NCBI GenBank assembly: GCA_030674155.1
Contig: JASPKP010008346.1
Coordinates: forward strand, 1-11,680
From: Stramonita haemastoma
Lineage: Eukaryota; Mollusca; Gastropoda; Neogastropoda; Muricidae
Length of the DNA stretch: 11,680 nucleotides
Direction of reading: 5' to 3'
Part shown: one piece after another, positions 1-6,899 of the stretch
How the letters are laid out: the number at the start of each line of letters is the position of its first letter
How positions within the stretch are numbered: position 1 is the first letter of the stretch
The notes under the pieces: generated by a model
What the model was told of the DNA's origin: nothing
What the model saw: the letters and a program-made list of their open reading frames with translations, nothing else
Database searches by the model: none
Made by a program: the position numbers and the translations under genes

Positions 1-180
1 ACACACACATTTAAACAAACACACACCATTTTTCCCCCAAAAACCCCAAAGCAAAACCCCTAAACACACAACACCCCACATTTTTTTCACACACCAAAAC
101 AAAACAAAATACACACAATACACACATTTTTCACCAAACACCCCGCGGGGGCACAGTGCGGGACACACAAAACAACACAT
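1..180. repeat. CA-rich low-complexity DNA
   Basis: The stretch is dominated by ACAC runs, A-runs and C-runs, with almost no G before about position 140. It is the complement of the TG-rich blocks further along the window. No gene or promoter-like element is visible. The minus-strand frame across it gives a Phe/Cys/Val-rich peptide typical of translated simple sequence. Confidence 0.75.
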
Positions 181-334
181 TGGTTCCCCCATGGTTTTTT
201 TTTTAAAAACGATCCCCGGGGGGAAAAAAAAAATCGGGGAAAGGGGGCTACCTTTCCCTTAAAAAAAAAAAAAGGGTGGCCCCCCCAATTTCCAAATATG
301 TCACCCAAAAGTTTTGGGAAACCTAGGGGGAAAC
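181..334. other. Homopolymer-rich spacer, nothing recognised
   Basis: Runs of T, A, G and C of 5 to 13 bases follow one another with very little mixed sequence between them. This is the sequence just upstream of SINE copy A. I see no gene or structured element. The pattern is as consistent with a poor consensus as with real DNA. Confidence 0.5.
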
Positions 335-815
335 TAGGGATTGGTGGTCTACAGGGAAAGGGGGGCCCGGGCTAGAAAGCGGGGAAAAATCCGGGGGCGG
401 AAGAGTTGGGGGGGTTTCGTACCCCGTTTGGGGGCCCAAAAATTTTTCCCCCATTTTCCCCTGAGTGGTTGTCTGGGTGGGTTAAATCTTTCGGATGGGC
501 GGGTAAACCCCAAAGTCCCGTGGTTTTTTACAAAATCTTTATTTTTGCGCAGGGGAAAAAAAAACCCACGGCAACCAAGGGGGGGGGGGTCCCCCTGGCA
601 AAATTTCTGTAAAAGGGGAAAAAAAACCCCCTCTGATAGGGAAAAAATACAGCTGCAGACAAAAAAAAAAAAAAGGGGAAAAAAAAAAAATTGGGGGTTT
701 GGCGCTGCTCTTGTTGGGGACGGCACTCTCCCCCGGGGGGGAAGCAGCCCGAATTTTTTACGCAGAAAAAAATCTGCTTTGGGCATTTAAAATGAAATTT
801 TAAAAAATATAGGGA
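335..815 (+). mobile_element. tRNA-derived SINE, copy A (near full length)
   Basis: This is a non-autonomous retroposon copied by a LINE reverse transcriptase and transcribed by RNA polymerase III. The tRNA-like head shows an A-box-like GGTGGTCTACAGG at about 343 and a B-box-like GGGTTTCGTACCCC at about 412. A core follows with CTTTCGGATG near 488, a TAAACC-type motif near 504, AGTCCCGTGG near 515, TTTGCGC near 544, CCCACGGCAAC near 565 and CCCTGGCAAAATT near 593. The 3' part has GGCACTCTCCCCC near 722 and GCAGCCCGAATT near 744, then ATCTGC. The same motifs occur in the same order in the copies at 6374-6786 (+) and 9565-9901 (-), which is the strongest support. Long A and G runs are inserted between conserved motifs. 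From memory it resembles the conserved-core SINEs of molluscs. The exact superfamily (Ceph-, Meta- or V-type) cannot be settled by eye. Confidence 0.8.
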
Positions 816-931
816 GTAGTAGGCAACCCCCCCAGTCTCAGAGACTATGGAGGGGTTAGCCCCTAGGCTCTAAAAGCGCAAGGCCTTGGGGTAAGTAAAG
901 TATGGAGTGCAAAAAAGTTTCCCATGCAGCA

Positions 932-934
<3 letters not shown>
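816..934. other. Unassigned spacer after SINE copy A
   Basis: A short stretch of mixed sequence lies between the SINE 3' end and the long C run. It contains a small inverted repeat, GTCTCAGAGAC at about 835, but no other recognisable element. Confidence 0.4.

Positions 935-962
<28 letters not shown>
935..962. repeat. 28-base C homopolymer
   Basis: An uninterrupted run of 28 C is followed by ACCCCCAC. The complementary G strand could form G-quadruplexes. Frames through it give an artificial polyproline or polyglycine stretch. Confidence 0.9.
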
Positions 963-1384
963 ACCCCCACTGGAAAGTATCCAAATTGGAAAAAGGGAAT
1001 AAACCGAAAACAATGGTTCCATACCGGGCGCAGGGAGCCACCAGAACGTTTTCCAATAAAAAAAGCCCCCAGCCGCCCTGGGTACTCCCAACCCCGATTT
1101 TTTTTCCCCTGGTTTTTTTTTTTTTTCTAAACACAACATCCGTCCCGCATGCTGGGTTTTTTTTTTTTTTTAAAAAAAATTTTGTCATTTCCTTCCCCAC
1201 CGGCACACGATGGCCCCGCCTTTTCCGAAAAAGGGAGAAAACGGGGTTTTTTAAAAACGGTTTTTGCGCAAGGAAAAAAAATTTTTTTAATTAAAAATAA
1301 ATTTTAAAATTTTTAATATTTTAAACCAAAAAAAAAAAAAAATTAGGGGGTAAATAAAATAAAAACCCTTAATTTAAAATATTA
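963..1384. other. Homopolymer-rich DNA, no gene seen
   Basis: Apart from the possible SINE fragment at 1205-1290, this stretch holds T runs of 9 to 17 bases, A runs, and an AT-rich end from about 1270. Open frames on both strands cross it but encode Phe/Lys- or Gly-rich peptides and overlap one another. This is what low-complexity DNA gives by chance. Confidence 0.5.
1205..1290 (+). mobile_element. Possible degraded SINE core fragment
   Basis: The order TTTTCCGA, then GAGAAAACGGGG, then TTTTTGCGCAAGG followed by an A run parallels the core of SINE copy A between about 486 and 560. The head and 3' end are not visible. The match is short and lies in homopolymer-rich DNA, so it may be coincidence. 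Confidence 0.3.
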
Positions 1385-1533
1385 CAAGAGAGAGGGGGAG
1401 AAGGGGGGGAGAGGGGGAGAGGGGGGAGCGAGAGAGAGGGGGAGGGGAGGAAGGAGAAGGGGGAAAAAGGAAGGGGGGGGGGAGAGAGGGGGGAGAGGGG
1501 GAGGGGGAGGGGGGGAGAGGGGGGGAGAGAGGG
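1385..1533 (+). repeat. 149-nt polypurine (GGGGA/GA) tract
   Basis: Between these positions the plus strand is entirely A and G except for a single C at 1429. The units are irregular mixtures of GAGA, GGGGA and G runs. Such tracts can adopt triplex (H-DNA) forms and often stall polymerases. The minus-strand frame across it is a Pro/Ser/Leu low-complexity artefact. Confidence 0.85.
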
Positions 1534-1847
1534 TCTATATGGGGGGGAAAATAAAAAGTTTAAGGGGGGAAAAAAAAAAACAATGCCTCCCGTCGCAGGA
1601 CATTGCAACAAAACTGGGTTCTAAACCCAACCCCAAAAAAAGAAATTTCTTTTTGTACCCGTTTATCGAACCCCCCGCTTTCTGTCGTCAAACAAGTGTG
1701 GCCCCCCCGCAGAAAGTTTGAGTCACATCCAAAACTGTGTTTTTGACGTCATGGTGGAAATTTTTGCCTAGCCCTTTTTGCCCGGTGGGGGGAAAAAAAA
1801 AAGATTCAAAAAAAGGGGGGGAAGGAGAGAGGGGGGGGATTTTTTAA
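1534..1847. other. Unassigned mixed-sequence DNA
   Basis: From about 1585 to 1775 the sequence is more balanced than its surroundings and includes a palindromic TGACGTCA at 1744. No splice-bounded exon, RNA or mobile element could be supported. The longest frame here is 60 codons without recognisable motifs. Confidence 0.4.
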
Positions 1848-2670
1848 GGTGTGTGTGGGGTTTGGGGGGGTTTTTGATGGTGGTTTTTTTTTGTGTGGGT
1901 GTGGGTTTGGGGGGGTGTGTGTGGGGGTTTTTGTGTGTGTGTGTGTGTGTGTGTGTTTTTGGTGGGGTGGTTTTTGTTTGTTTTGTGTGTGCCCGTGCCT
2001 TTTTTGGGTGTGTGCCGGGCCCCATTGTGTATGTGTGTGTACGCGCGGGCGCTCGGCGCCGCACGCGCGCGCGGGGCGGGGCCGTCTGGTGTGTTTTTGT
2101 GTGTTTTGTGTGTGTGGTGGGGTGCCGACCCAACTTTTTGTGGGTGTGTGTGTTTGTGTTTTTGGTGTGGTTTGGGGGGTTTTGGAGGGGGGTGTGTGTG
2201 TTTTTTGGTTTTTGTGTGTTTGTGGGGTTTCGCGCGCCCAACCCCGACCGTCTCTGTAAATATTTGTCCGTTTTTCGCACGTTTGTTTTACATGCGCACT
2301 TGTGTGTTTTTTCCCGGGTTGGGGTTTGCATGCATGCACGGGGTGGTTTTGGAGTGTGTGTTGGTGTGGTTTTGTGTTTTATTTGGGTGTGTGTGGGTTT
2401 TGTTGTGCGGCCACGGGGGATTTAGGGGGTTTAGGGGTGGGGGGCACGCCTACGTAGTGGGTTTGGGGGGTTTTGTTTGCGAACGCCTGTGCCTATGTTT
2501 TTTTCAGTGCAGGCACATTTTTGTGTGAATTTTTTTTGGGGGTTGTGGTGTGTTGAGGGGGGGTTTTGTTTTGTGTGTTGGGGGGTGGGGTGTGTGTGTT
2601 TTGTTTTTGGGGTGTGTGTGGGGTGGGGTTTGTGGTGGGGGTGCCCGGGGGAGGGGTGTGGTGTTTTGTG
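1848..2670. repeat. TG-rich low-complexity / imperfect TG microsatellite
   Basis: About 820 bases on the plus strand are mainly G and T, with several pure TG runs, for example around 1930-1956. They are interrupted by T runs and G runs. Four long frames overlap here on both strands, giving Cys/Val/Gly-rich or Thr/His/Pro-rich peptides. None has plausible protein composition, so I treat all as artefacts of the repeat. Confidence 0.85.
2038..2086. other. CG/TG alternating island, Z-DNA-prone
   Basis: Within the TG-rich block a short GC-rich island reads as near-alternating purine and pyrimidine, including TGTGTACGCGCG near 2036 and GCACGCGCGCGCGGGG near 2061. Between them is a small palindromic stretch around GGCGCTCGGCGCC. 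Alternating CG and TG tracts are the classic sequence type that can flip to Z-DNA. Any function is unproven. Confidence 0.5.
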
Positions 2671-2824
2671 TCAAGTCCCAAATCCCAAATCAAGCAAGTC
2701 CAAGGGCAAAACGATATTTATTGGGGGTAAAAGGAAATTTAATTTTTAAAACCCAAATTTTTTCATCCTGCCCCCACCCCAAAAAAAAAAACATTTTTTT
2801 AAAAATTTAACTTTTTTAAAATTT
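2671..2824. other. AT-rich spacer with AAGTC-type motif
   Basis: The TG block stops abruptly at TCAAGTCCCAAATCCC and is replaced by A/T-rich DNA with A runs and T runs. The start has repeated CAAGTC/CAAATC words followed by GCAAAACGATATTTATTG. This loosely resembles motifs near 3704 and, inverted, near 5140-5175. It may be a degraded end of another dispersed repeat. No gene is visible. Confidence 0.35.
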
Positions 2825-2960
2825 TTGTGTGTGTGTGTGTTTTGTGTGTGGGGGTTGTGTGGGTTTTGTGTTTTTTTTTTTGGTGTTGGGTGGGGTTTGG
2901 CCCCTGTGTGGTTTTGTGGTGTTTGGTTTTGTTTTGTTTTATGTCTGTCTTTTCGTCTGT
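2825..2960. repeat. TG-rich microsatellite block
   Basis: Imperfect TG and T/G-run sequence grades into the TCTG minisatellite around 2940. Its composition matches that of 1848-2670, and the two blocks are separated only by the AT-rich spacer. Confidence 0.8.
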
Positions 2961-3703
2961 CTGTCTGTTCTCCTGTCCCGTTTTTGGGGCCTGGGCCCGT
3001 CCTGTCTGTCTGTTGTTTTATTTTTTTACGCGGTTCCCGTTCGTTATGCTCCCCTCAAACAAAAATTTTTTTGGGGAAACCTCCCGTGTTTTCCTATAAT
3101 TGTTCCCGTATGCATTTTTTCTATCTGATAGTGTCCCGTCTGTGTTTTTTTTGTCTGCCTGACTGTTTTTCTTTGTTCTGTGGGTCTGCTTACCCCGTCT
3201 GTCCCGTCTGTTTTGTTCGTTCGGGGCCGGGTTCCCGCTTAACCCGTCCGTCTAACCCGTCTGTTTTTTCCCTTGTTTTTTTGGGGGGTCGTTGTTTTCT
3301 TTCTTACCTGTCCCGTCTATCGTCTGTCTGTTCGTTTTGGTTTTTGGGGGTCTGCTTATCTGTCTATTTTTTCGTCTGTTTTTGTTTCTTGGTTGTCTGC
3401 TTTAAATTTTTCTGTTCCCATCTGTCTGTTTTTTTCGGGTTTGTTTTGTCTGCTTTTTCTTCTAAATTTTTTCTTGTCTTTTTCGTTCCGTGGGGTTTGT
3501 TTACCTTTTTTTCCCGTCTTTCTGTCCCGTCTGTTTTGTTTTTTTGGTCTGGTTACCGTCCCCTTTTTATCCCGTCCCGTCTGTTTTGTTTTGTGTTCCT
3601 GCTTAACCCGGGCCCGTCTGTCTGTTTTGTTCGTTCGTGTGTCTGCTTACCTGACTGTCTATCTGTCTGTTCAGTTCGTTCGTGTGTCTGCTTGCCTGTC
3701 TAA
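2941..3703 (+). repeat. Degenerate TCTG minisatellite, period about 45 bp
   Basis: CTGTCTGTCTGT words alternate with a recurring TGTCTGCTTACC motif. At the right end the anchor recurs near 3495, 3547, 3597, 3641 and 3686, which is spacing of 52, 50, 44 and 45. The last two units are the cleanest and differ by few bases. Leftward the units decay into T-, C- and G-runs. Because 45 is divisible by three, a 292-codon frame stays open across 2825-3703 and shows a spurious Cys/Val/Ser repeat. No real coding signal supports it. Confidence 0.7.
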
Positions 3704-3780
3704 TCAGTCAAGTCAAGTCAAAATTTCATTCCCAGATGTAGATTGAGTAAGCAATATGATTTGCTATTTATTCATCAATT
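3704..3780. other. Short junction with AAGTC repeats
   Basis: CAGTCAAGTCAAGTCAAAA begins at about 3705 and is followed by mixed AT-rich sequence before the next TG microsatellite. The pentamer AAGTC occurs in tandem. Similar words occur at 2672 and, inverted, near 5160. Confidence 0.45.
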
Positions 3781-3894
3781 GTGTGGTGTGGTGCGTGTAG
3801 TTGCGTGTGTGCGAGTGTGTGTTGTGTTTGTGTGTGTGTTTGTGTGTGCGTGCGTGCGTGCGTGTGCCGCACGTGTGTGTGTGTGTGCGTGTTG

Positions 3895-3925
<31 letters not shown>

Positions 3926-3957
3926 TGTGTGTGTGTGAGTATGTGGTGTGTGTCCTA
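3781..3957. repeat. TG/CG microsatellite
   Basis: This is long TG dinucleotide repeat with TGCG variants (four consecutive GTGC-type units near 3847-3862) and a GCCGCACG interruption. Cys/Val-rich frames across it are artefacts. The alternating purine-pyrimidine pattern could support Z-DNA. Confidence 0.92.
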
Positions 3958-3989
3958 AATGTGTGTTGTGTGTGTCTGTCTGTGGTCTG

Positions 3990-4114
3990 TGTCTATGTGT
4001 GTTAATGTATCGTATGTAAGTAATGTATGTAATGTATGTATGTCAGTATGTATGAATGTATGAATGTTATAGTGTGTGTAATGTATGTTATGTATGTATT
4101 ATGTAGTATGTATG

Positions 4115-4145
<31 letters not shown>

Positions 4146-4230
4146 GTATGTATGTATGTATGTATGTATTTATGTGAGAATGTGAAGTATTCAATGTGTG
4201 TATGTGTATGAATGTAAGGTACGTATGTAT
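3990..4230. repeat. TATG tetranucleotide microsatellite
   Basis: Imperfect TATG/TGTA repeats surround two nearly perfect runs at about 4105-4144 and 4147-4169. Flanking variants such as TATGAATG and TAATGTATG show decay at both edges. It follows directly from the TG microsatellite, which suggests stepwise expansion from TG to TATG. Confidence 0.93.
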
Positions 4231-4477
4231 GTATGTGTTCTTTTCTGTCCTGTCCTGTGGTCTGTCTGGTGTCTCTGAGTCTGTCTATGTCCTGTAACTG
4301 TGTCTGTGCCGCAGTATGTATGGCAGCGGGTGTAGGTGCCACTTCGCCCCCATCTGCCAGACTGCCACCAAGCAAACAGCCCACTCACAAATGTCACAGT
4401 GGCAGTGCGACACCACAAACAGCCACAGAAGCAACAACCCCGGGGTTATGAGAGCATCCTGTGTCTTCCTCCTCCTC
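4231..4477. other. Ordinary-complexity island left of the satellite array
   Basis: This is one of the few stretches with balanced composition and no long homopolymers. It runs from TGTCC and TCTG words into mixed sequence (about 4310-4470). Overlapping frames exist on both strands, up to 94 codons, but none shows a recognisable motif or extends beyond the island. It may be real single-copy DNA or an unrecognised repeat. I see no gene in it. Confidence 0.4.
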
Positions 4478-4749
4478 TTGTGATAATCAAGATACATTCT
4501 CAAGGTTTTAACTGTTTGCCATTCTGCCATTAATCCTGTTCCTGTTATCTTCGATGTATGGATAATCATAATATATTCTCAAGTCTAAGTAACGCTCCGC
4601 TATCTCTTCTCTTTTATCTATAAATAATCTAATAATTCTCAGTCTAACTAACCCGCGCGTCCCCTGTCCTTTTCTATCTATAATAATCATAATATATTTC
4701 AGGCTAACAGCTCACTGCCAGAATTTCTGTCCTTTTTCTATTATCAATC

Positions 4750-4835
4750 TTTTTTTTTAAAAAAATATACCCCCTTATGTCACAGCAGATTTCCTCCGTG
4801 CAATTCGGGGTCTTTTTCCCCCGAAAAATTCCCCC
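4750..4835 (-). mobile_element. SINE 3'-end fragment 1 inside satellite
   Basis: After the unit's TCTATTATCAATC the sequence changes to a T run, then AAAAAAATATACCCCC, then TTATGTCACAGCAGATTTC and a CAATTCGGGG motif. Satellite resumes at CAGGGCAACTAACGCC. Reverse-complemented, this matches the 3' end of SINE copies A to C (CAGCCCGAATT, ATCTGC, TGTGACATAA). Only the last ~60 bp of the element plus its A-rich tail are present. Confidence 0.7.
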
Positions 4836-4949
4836 AGGGCAACTAACGCCTCGCCCCTTAATTCTTGGGCTCTTTCTATCTCTGGATAAACAAATAAAAA
4901 AACTCAGTTTAACAAACGCCGCTCATTTCTGTTTCTTTCTATTATATAA

Positions 4950-5030
4950 CATTTTTTTTAAAAATATACCCTTTATGTCACGCAGATTTCTCTGCGGAAA
5001 CGGGCTGCCCCAAATATTATTCCCTCACTA
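4950..5030 (-). mobile_element. SINE 3'-end fragment 2 inside satellite
   Basis: The layout matches the fragment at 4750: a T run, AAAAATATACCC, then TTTATGTCACGCAGATTTCT, GGGCTGCCCC, and a return to satellite (AACGCTCGCTGCC). It starts at the same place in the unit. Its TGTCAC lies 197 bp from that of the first fragment, about two satellite units plus the insert. Confidence 0.72.
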
Positions 5031-5082
5031 AAGAACGCTCGCTGCCATCAAATTTTTGTCTCTATTTTGGATAACGAATATA

Positions 5083-5185
5083 TTCTCAGATTTTGGGATG
5101 ATTTTTATCGAAATTTTATCAAAAGCCTGTCATTTGTAATTGCCCTTCAGGGGTATTAAAGGTTTTGACTTACTTTACTTGGCCC
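5083..5185 (-). other. Unrelated ~100-bp insert in satellite
   Basis: The satellite unit breaks just after TATTCTCAG and resumes at about GACAACACTCGCTGCC. Between lies unrelated DNA. Read on the minus strand it starts with AAGTAAAGTAAGTCAAAACC, continues through TTTAATACCCCTGAAGGGCA, and ends with a T/A-rich part. The AAGTC-plus-AAAAC start resembles junctions at 2672 and 3704. It is probably the end of another dispersed repeat, which I cannot name. Confidence 0.45.
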
Positions 5186-5537
5186 GACAACACTCGCTGC
5201 CACAACCTTCTCTTTCTTTCAAATAATCGAATTACTCAGCTAACAACACTCTGGCCATAATTCTTTCTCTTCTATTTATAGATAACATAATATTGCTCAG
5301 GTCTAAATAACACTCTGCCCATAATTTTTTCTCTTTTTATTATAGATAACATAAAAACTCATCAAAATAACACTCTGCTGCCATAAAAATTCTTTCTCTT
5401 CTTTATAATTTCATAATAAATGCCATCTAAAAACCTCCTGCGCCATCAAATTCGTCCATCAGATAATCATAAAATATTCTCAGGTTTTTAAATAACTCTC
5501 CTCCATCAATTTTTGTTTCTTTCTATGTCTGGGTAAT

Positions 5538-5615
5538 CTTTTTTTTTTTTTTTAAAAAATAAACCACTTTTTGTCTCACAATTTTTCTCAGAAATTTGGG
5601 TCTCCCAATATATTT
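5538..5615 (-). mobile_element. SINE 3'-end fragment 3 inside satellite
   Basis: After GTCTGGGTAATC there is a T run, then AAAAAATAAACCAC, then TTTTTGTCTCACAATTTTTC, AAATTTGGGTCTCCC, and satellite again at CTCAGGTCAACTAACCCC. This is a more diverged version of the fragments at 4750 and 4950, at the same unit position and in the same orientation. Confidence 0.6.
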
Positions 5616-5727
5616 TTCTTCTCAGGTCAACTAACCCCTGCTCCATTTTTTCTTCTCTATTATGGGTAATCATGATATTTTTCAGGGTTTTTCTGTTGCA
5701 TTCTGCCCTTAATCCGCGGCCCGTGTA

Positions 5728-5741
5728 TATATCATGATATA
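5728..5741. other. 14-bp perfect palindrome
   Basis: TATATCATGATATA is its own reverse complement. It lies in a divergent stretch of the satellite array and probably arose from the unit's ATAATCATAATATATT segment. No function is claimed. Confidence 0.6.
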
Positions 5742-5795
5742 GTTTTTACATGTTTAAATACCCCCTTGCTGCCATGAATTCCCGTCTGCCAGAGG

Positions 5796-5880
5796 ATAAT
5801 TTTTTTTTTTTTATACCCCCCTTTTTCACAGGGAGTTTTTTCGCGTGAAATCGGCTGTTCTCCCCAAAAAAAATTTTTTT
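5796..5880 (-). mobile_element. SINE 3'-end fragment 4 inside satellite
   Basis: The fragment consists of a T run, TATACCCCCC, TTTTTCACAGGGAG, TCGCGTGAAATCGGCTGTTC and then TCCCC. It keeps the CGCGTGAAAT part well, matching SINE copy C at about 9591-9600. The satellite resumes at CTCAGGCTAAAAAACC. It has the same orientation and unit phase as the other three fragments. Confidence 0.65.
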
Positions 5881-6373
5881 TCTCAGGCTAAAAAACCTCT
5901 CGCCATTAAGTTCTATCTCTTTCTATCTATAGAAATCAAATAAATTTTCAGTCTAACTAACGCTCTAGGGGACAACTGCCTATGAAAGGGTAATCATAAT
6001 ATATTCTCATCAACAACGCCTGATGCCATCAATTCTGTCTCTATTATGGATAACATAATATATTCCGGTCAACTAACGCTCTGTGCCATCAATTTCTGTC
6101 CTATTATGATAATCAAATATATTCTCACTAACTAACGCTCTGATGCCCTCAATTTCTGTCTCTATTATGGAAATCATAATATATTCTCAGTCTAACTAAC
6201 GCTCGATGCCATCAATTTTTGTCTCTATTAGATAACATAATTAAAATTTTCAGGTCTAACAACGCCGAGCCATCAATTTTTGTCTCTATGATGGATAATC
6301 ATGATCTATTCTTCTCAGGGCTAAATAAAACGGAAAGCCATACTGTTTCTCTTTTGATGTATGGGTAATCAAA

Positions 6374-6608
6374 ACTGACGGTGGGCCATTTGGAACGCCT
6401 TTCCTAAAAGCAAAAAATCCCGGCGAAGTCGGTGGTTTGTACCCCATTTTGGGGGCCCCAAAATTTTTCCCCATCCATTTAAACCCCGAGGATGGGCTGG
6501 GGGCCCAGTTTTTTTTTTGGATAACAAAAAACCGAGGTCCCGTTGTTAAAAACGTCACTTTTAGCGCCGAAAAGAACCCACGGCAAAAAGGGGGGGAACC
6601 CGACAAAA

Positions 6609-6645
<37 letters not shown>

Positions 6646-6786
6646 CCACCTCTAGGGGAAAAAATACAGTTCATACAGGAAAAAAAAAAAAGGGTAGGCC
6701 AGCACTTTTGGCACGCACTCTCCCCGGGAGAGCAGCCCAAAAATTTAGGCAAAAAATCGCTGTGACATAAAGGTACAAAAATAAAA
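6374..6786 (+). mobile_element. tRNA-derived SINE, copy B, inserted in satellite
   Basis: The upstream satellite ends at GTATGGGTAATCAAAAC, and satellite resumes at about ATATATTCTTCTCAGGGC, so both edges are visible. The head shows GGTGGGCCATTTGG at about 6380 and a B-box-like GTGGTTTGTACCCC at about 6432. The core shows GGATAACAAAAAACCGAGGT (6519-6538), TTAGCGCCGAAAAGAACCCA near 6561 and CACGGC. The 3' part shows GGCACGCACTCTCCCCGGGA near 6711, GAGCAGCCCAAAAATTT, then TCGCTGTGACATAAAGG (6757-6773). At about 400 bp it is close to full length, unlike the four 3' fragments in the same array. A 31-base A run breaks its middle. Confidence 0.87.
6614..6644 (+). repeat. 31-base A run inside SINE copy B
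   Basis: An uninterrupted run of 31 A sits between the GGCAAAA-type motif and CCTCTAGGGGAAAAAA. In copies A and C the same place holds mixed sequence with much shorter A runs. It is not at the 3' end, so it is not the retroposition tail. It could be an expansion, an internal priming event or a sequencing artefact. Confidence 0.8.
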
Positions 6787-6850
6787 ATATATATTCTTCT
6801 CAGGGCTAACAAGCCTGCTCCATTTATTTTTTGCCACTTTTGATGGATTT
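6787..6850 (+). repeat. Last partial satellite unit, right of SINE copy B
   Basis: ATATATTCTTCTCAGGGCTA, then ACAAGCCTGCTCCATT and CTTTTGATGGATTTTG, follow the order of the 60-66 bp unit of 4478-6372. This shows that copy B lies within the array rather than at its end. The array ends here. Confidence 0.7.
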
Positions 6851-6899
6851 TGTTGAGGGTGGACTGGCTAACAGTCGGGGGCTGGGTTGCCGCAAGTTA

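Larger units (their letters stand above)
4478..6372 (+). repeat. AT-rich tandem satellite, 60-66 bp unit
   Basis: A degenerate unit repeats through this 1.9-kb block. In order it carries CTCAGGTCTAACTAACGCTC, then TGATGCCATCAATTT, then CTGTCTCTATTATGG, then ATAATCATAATATATT. The CTCAG anchor recurs at about 5235, 5296, 5358 and 5479, and again at about 6006, 6064, 6124, 6186, 6249 and 6315. That gives a period near 60-66 bp. The cleanest units lie at 5990-6320, and the left end is more divergent. Several units are enlarged by inserts, listed separately. No frame of useful length crosses the array. A centromeric or heterochromatic role cannot be inferred from one short array. Confidence 0.88.

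Noticed and set aside
343..425. Functional tRNA gene at the head of SINE copy A
   Set aside because: A- and B-box-like motifs exist, but the stems are not maintained, the spacing is inflated by homopolymers, and the SINE core follows directly.
341..790. 149- and 145-codon frames on opposite strands
   Set aside because: Both are contained in SINE copy A and encode Lys/Gly- or Phe/Pro-rich peptide from homopolymers.
935..962. C run as a biological G-quadruplex or i-motif element
   Set aside because: With so many homopolymers in the window, a consensus artefact is at least as likely. It is recorded only as a repeat.
1744..1751. TGACGTCA, a CRE-like site
   Set aside because: An 8-bp palindrome is expected by chance at this scale, and there is no gene or promoter nearby to give it meaning.
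1768..2425. Several 136-215 codon frames on both strands
   Set aside because: All lie in TG-rich repeat DNA, overlap one another in different registers, and encode Cys/Val/Gly- or Thr/His/Pro-rich peptides.
2421..2437. Telomere-like TTTAGGGGG then TTTAGGGG
   Set aside because: There are only two imperfect units inside TG/G-rich DNA. No array is present.
2825..3703. 292-codon plus-strand frame with a Cys/Val/Ser repeat, resembling a Cys-rich secreted protein
   Set aside because: It is the translation of TG and TCTG repeats. The frame stays open because the clean unit is 45 bp. Composition is extreme and overlapping frames are also open.
4478..6372. CRISPR array
   Set aside because: The units repeat along their whole length with no unique spacers, and the context is eukaryotic. 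The same reasoning rejects 8086-8600.
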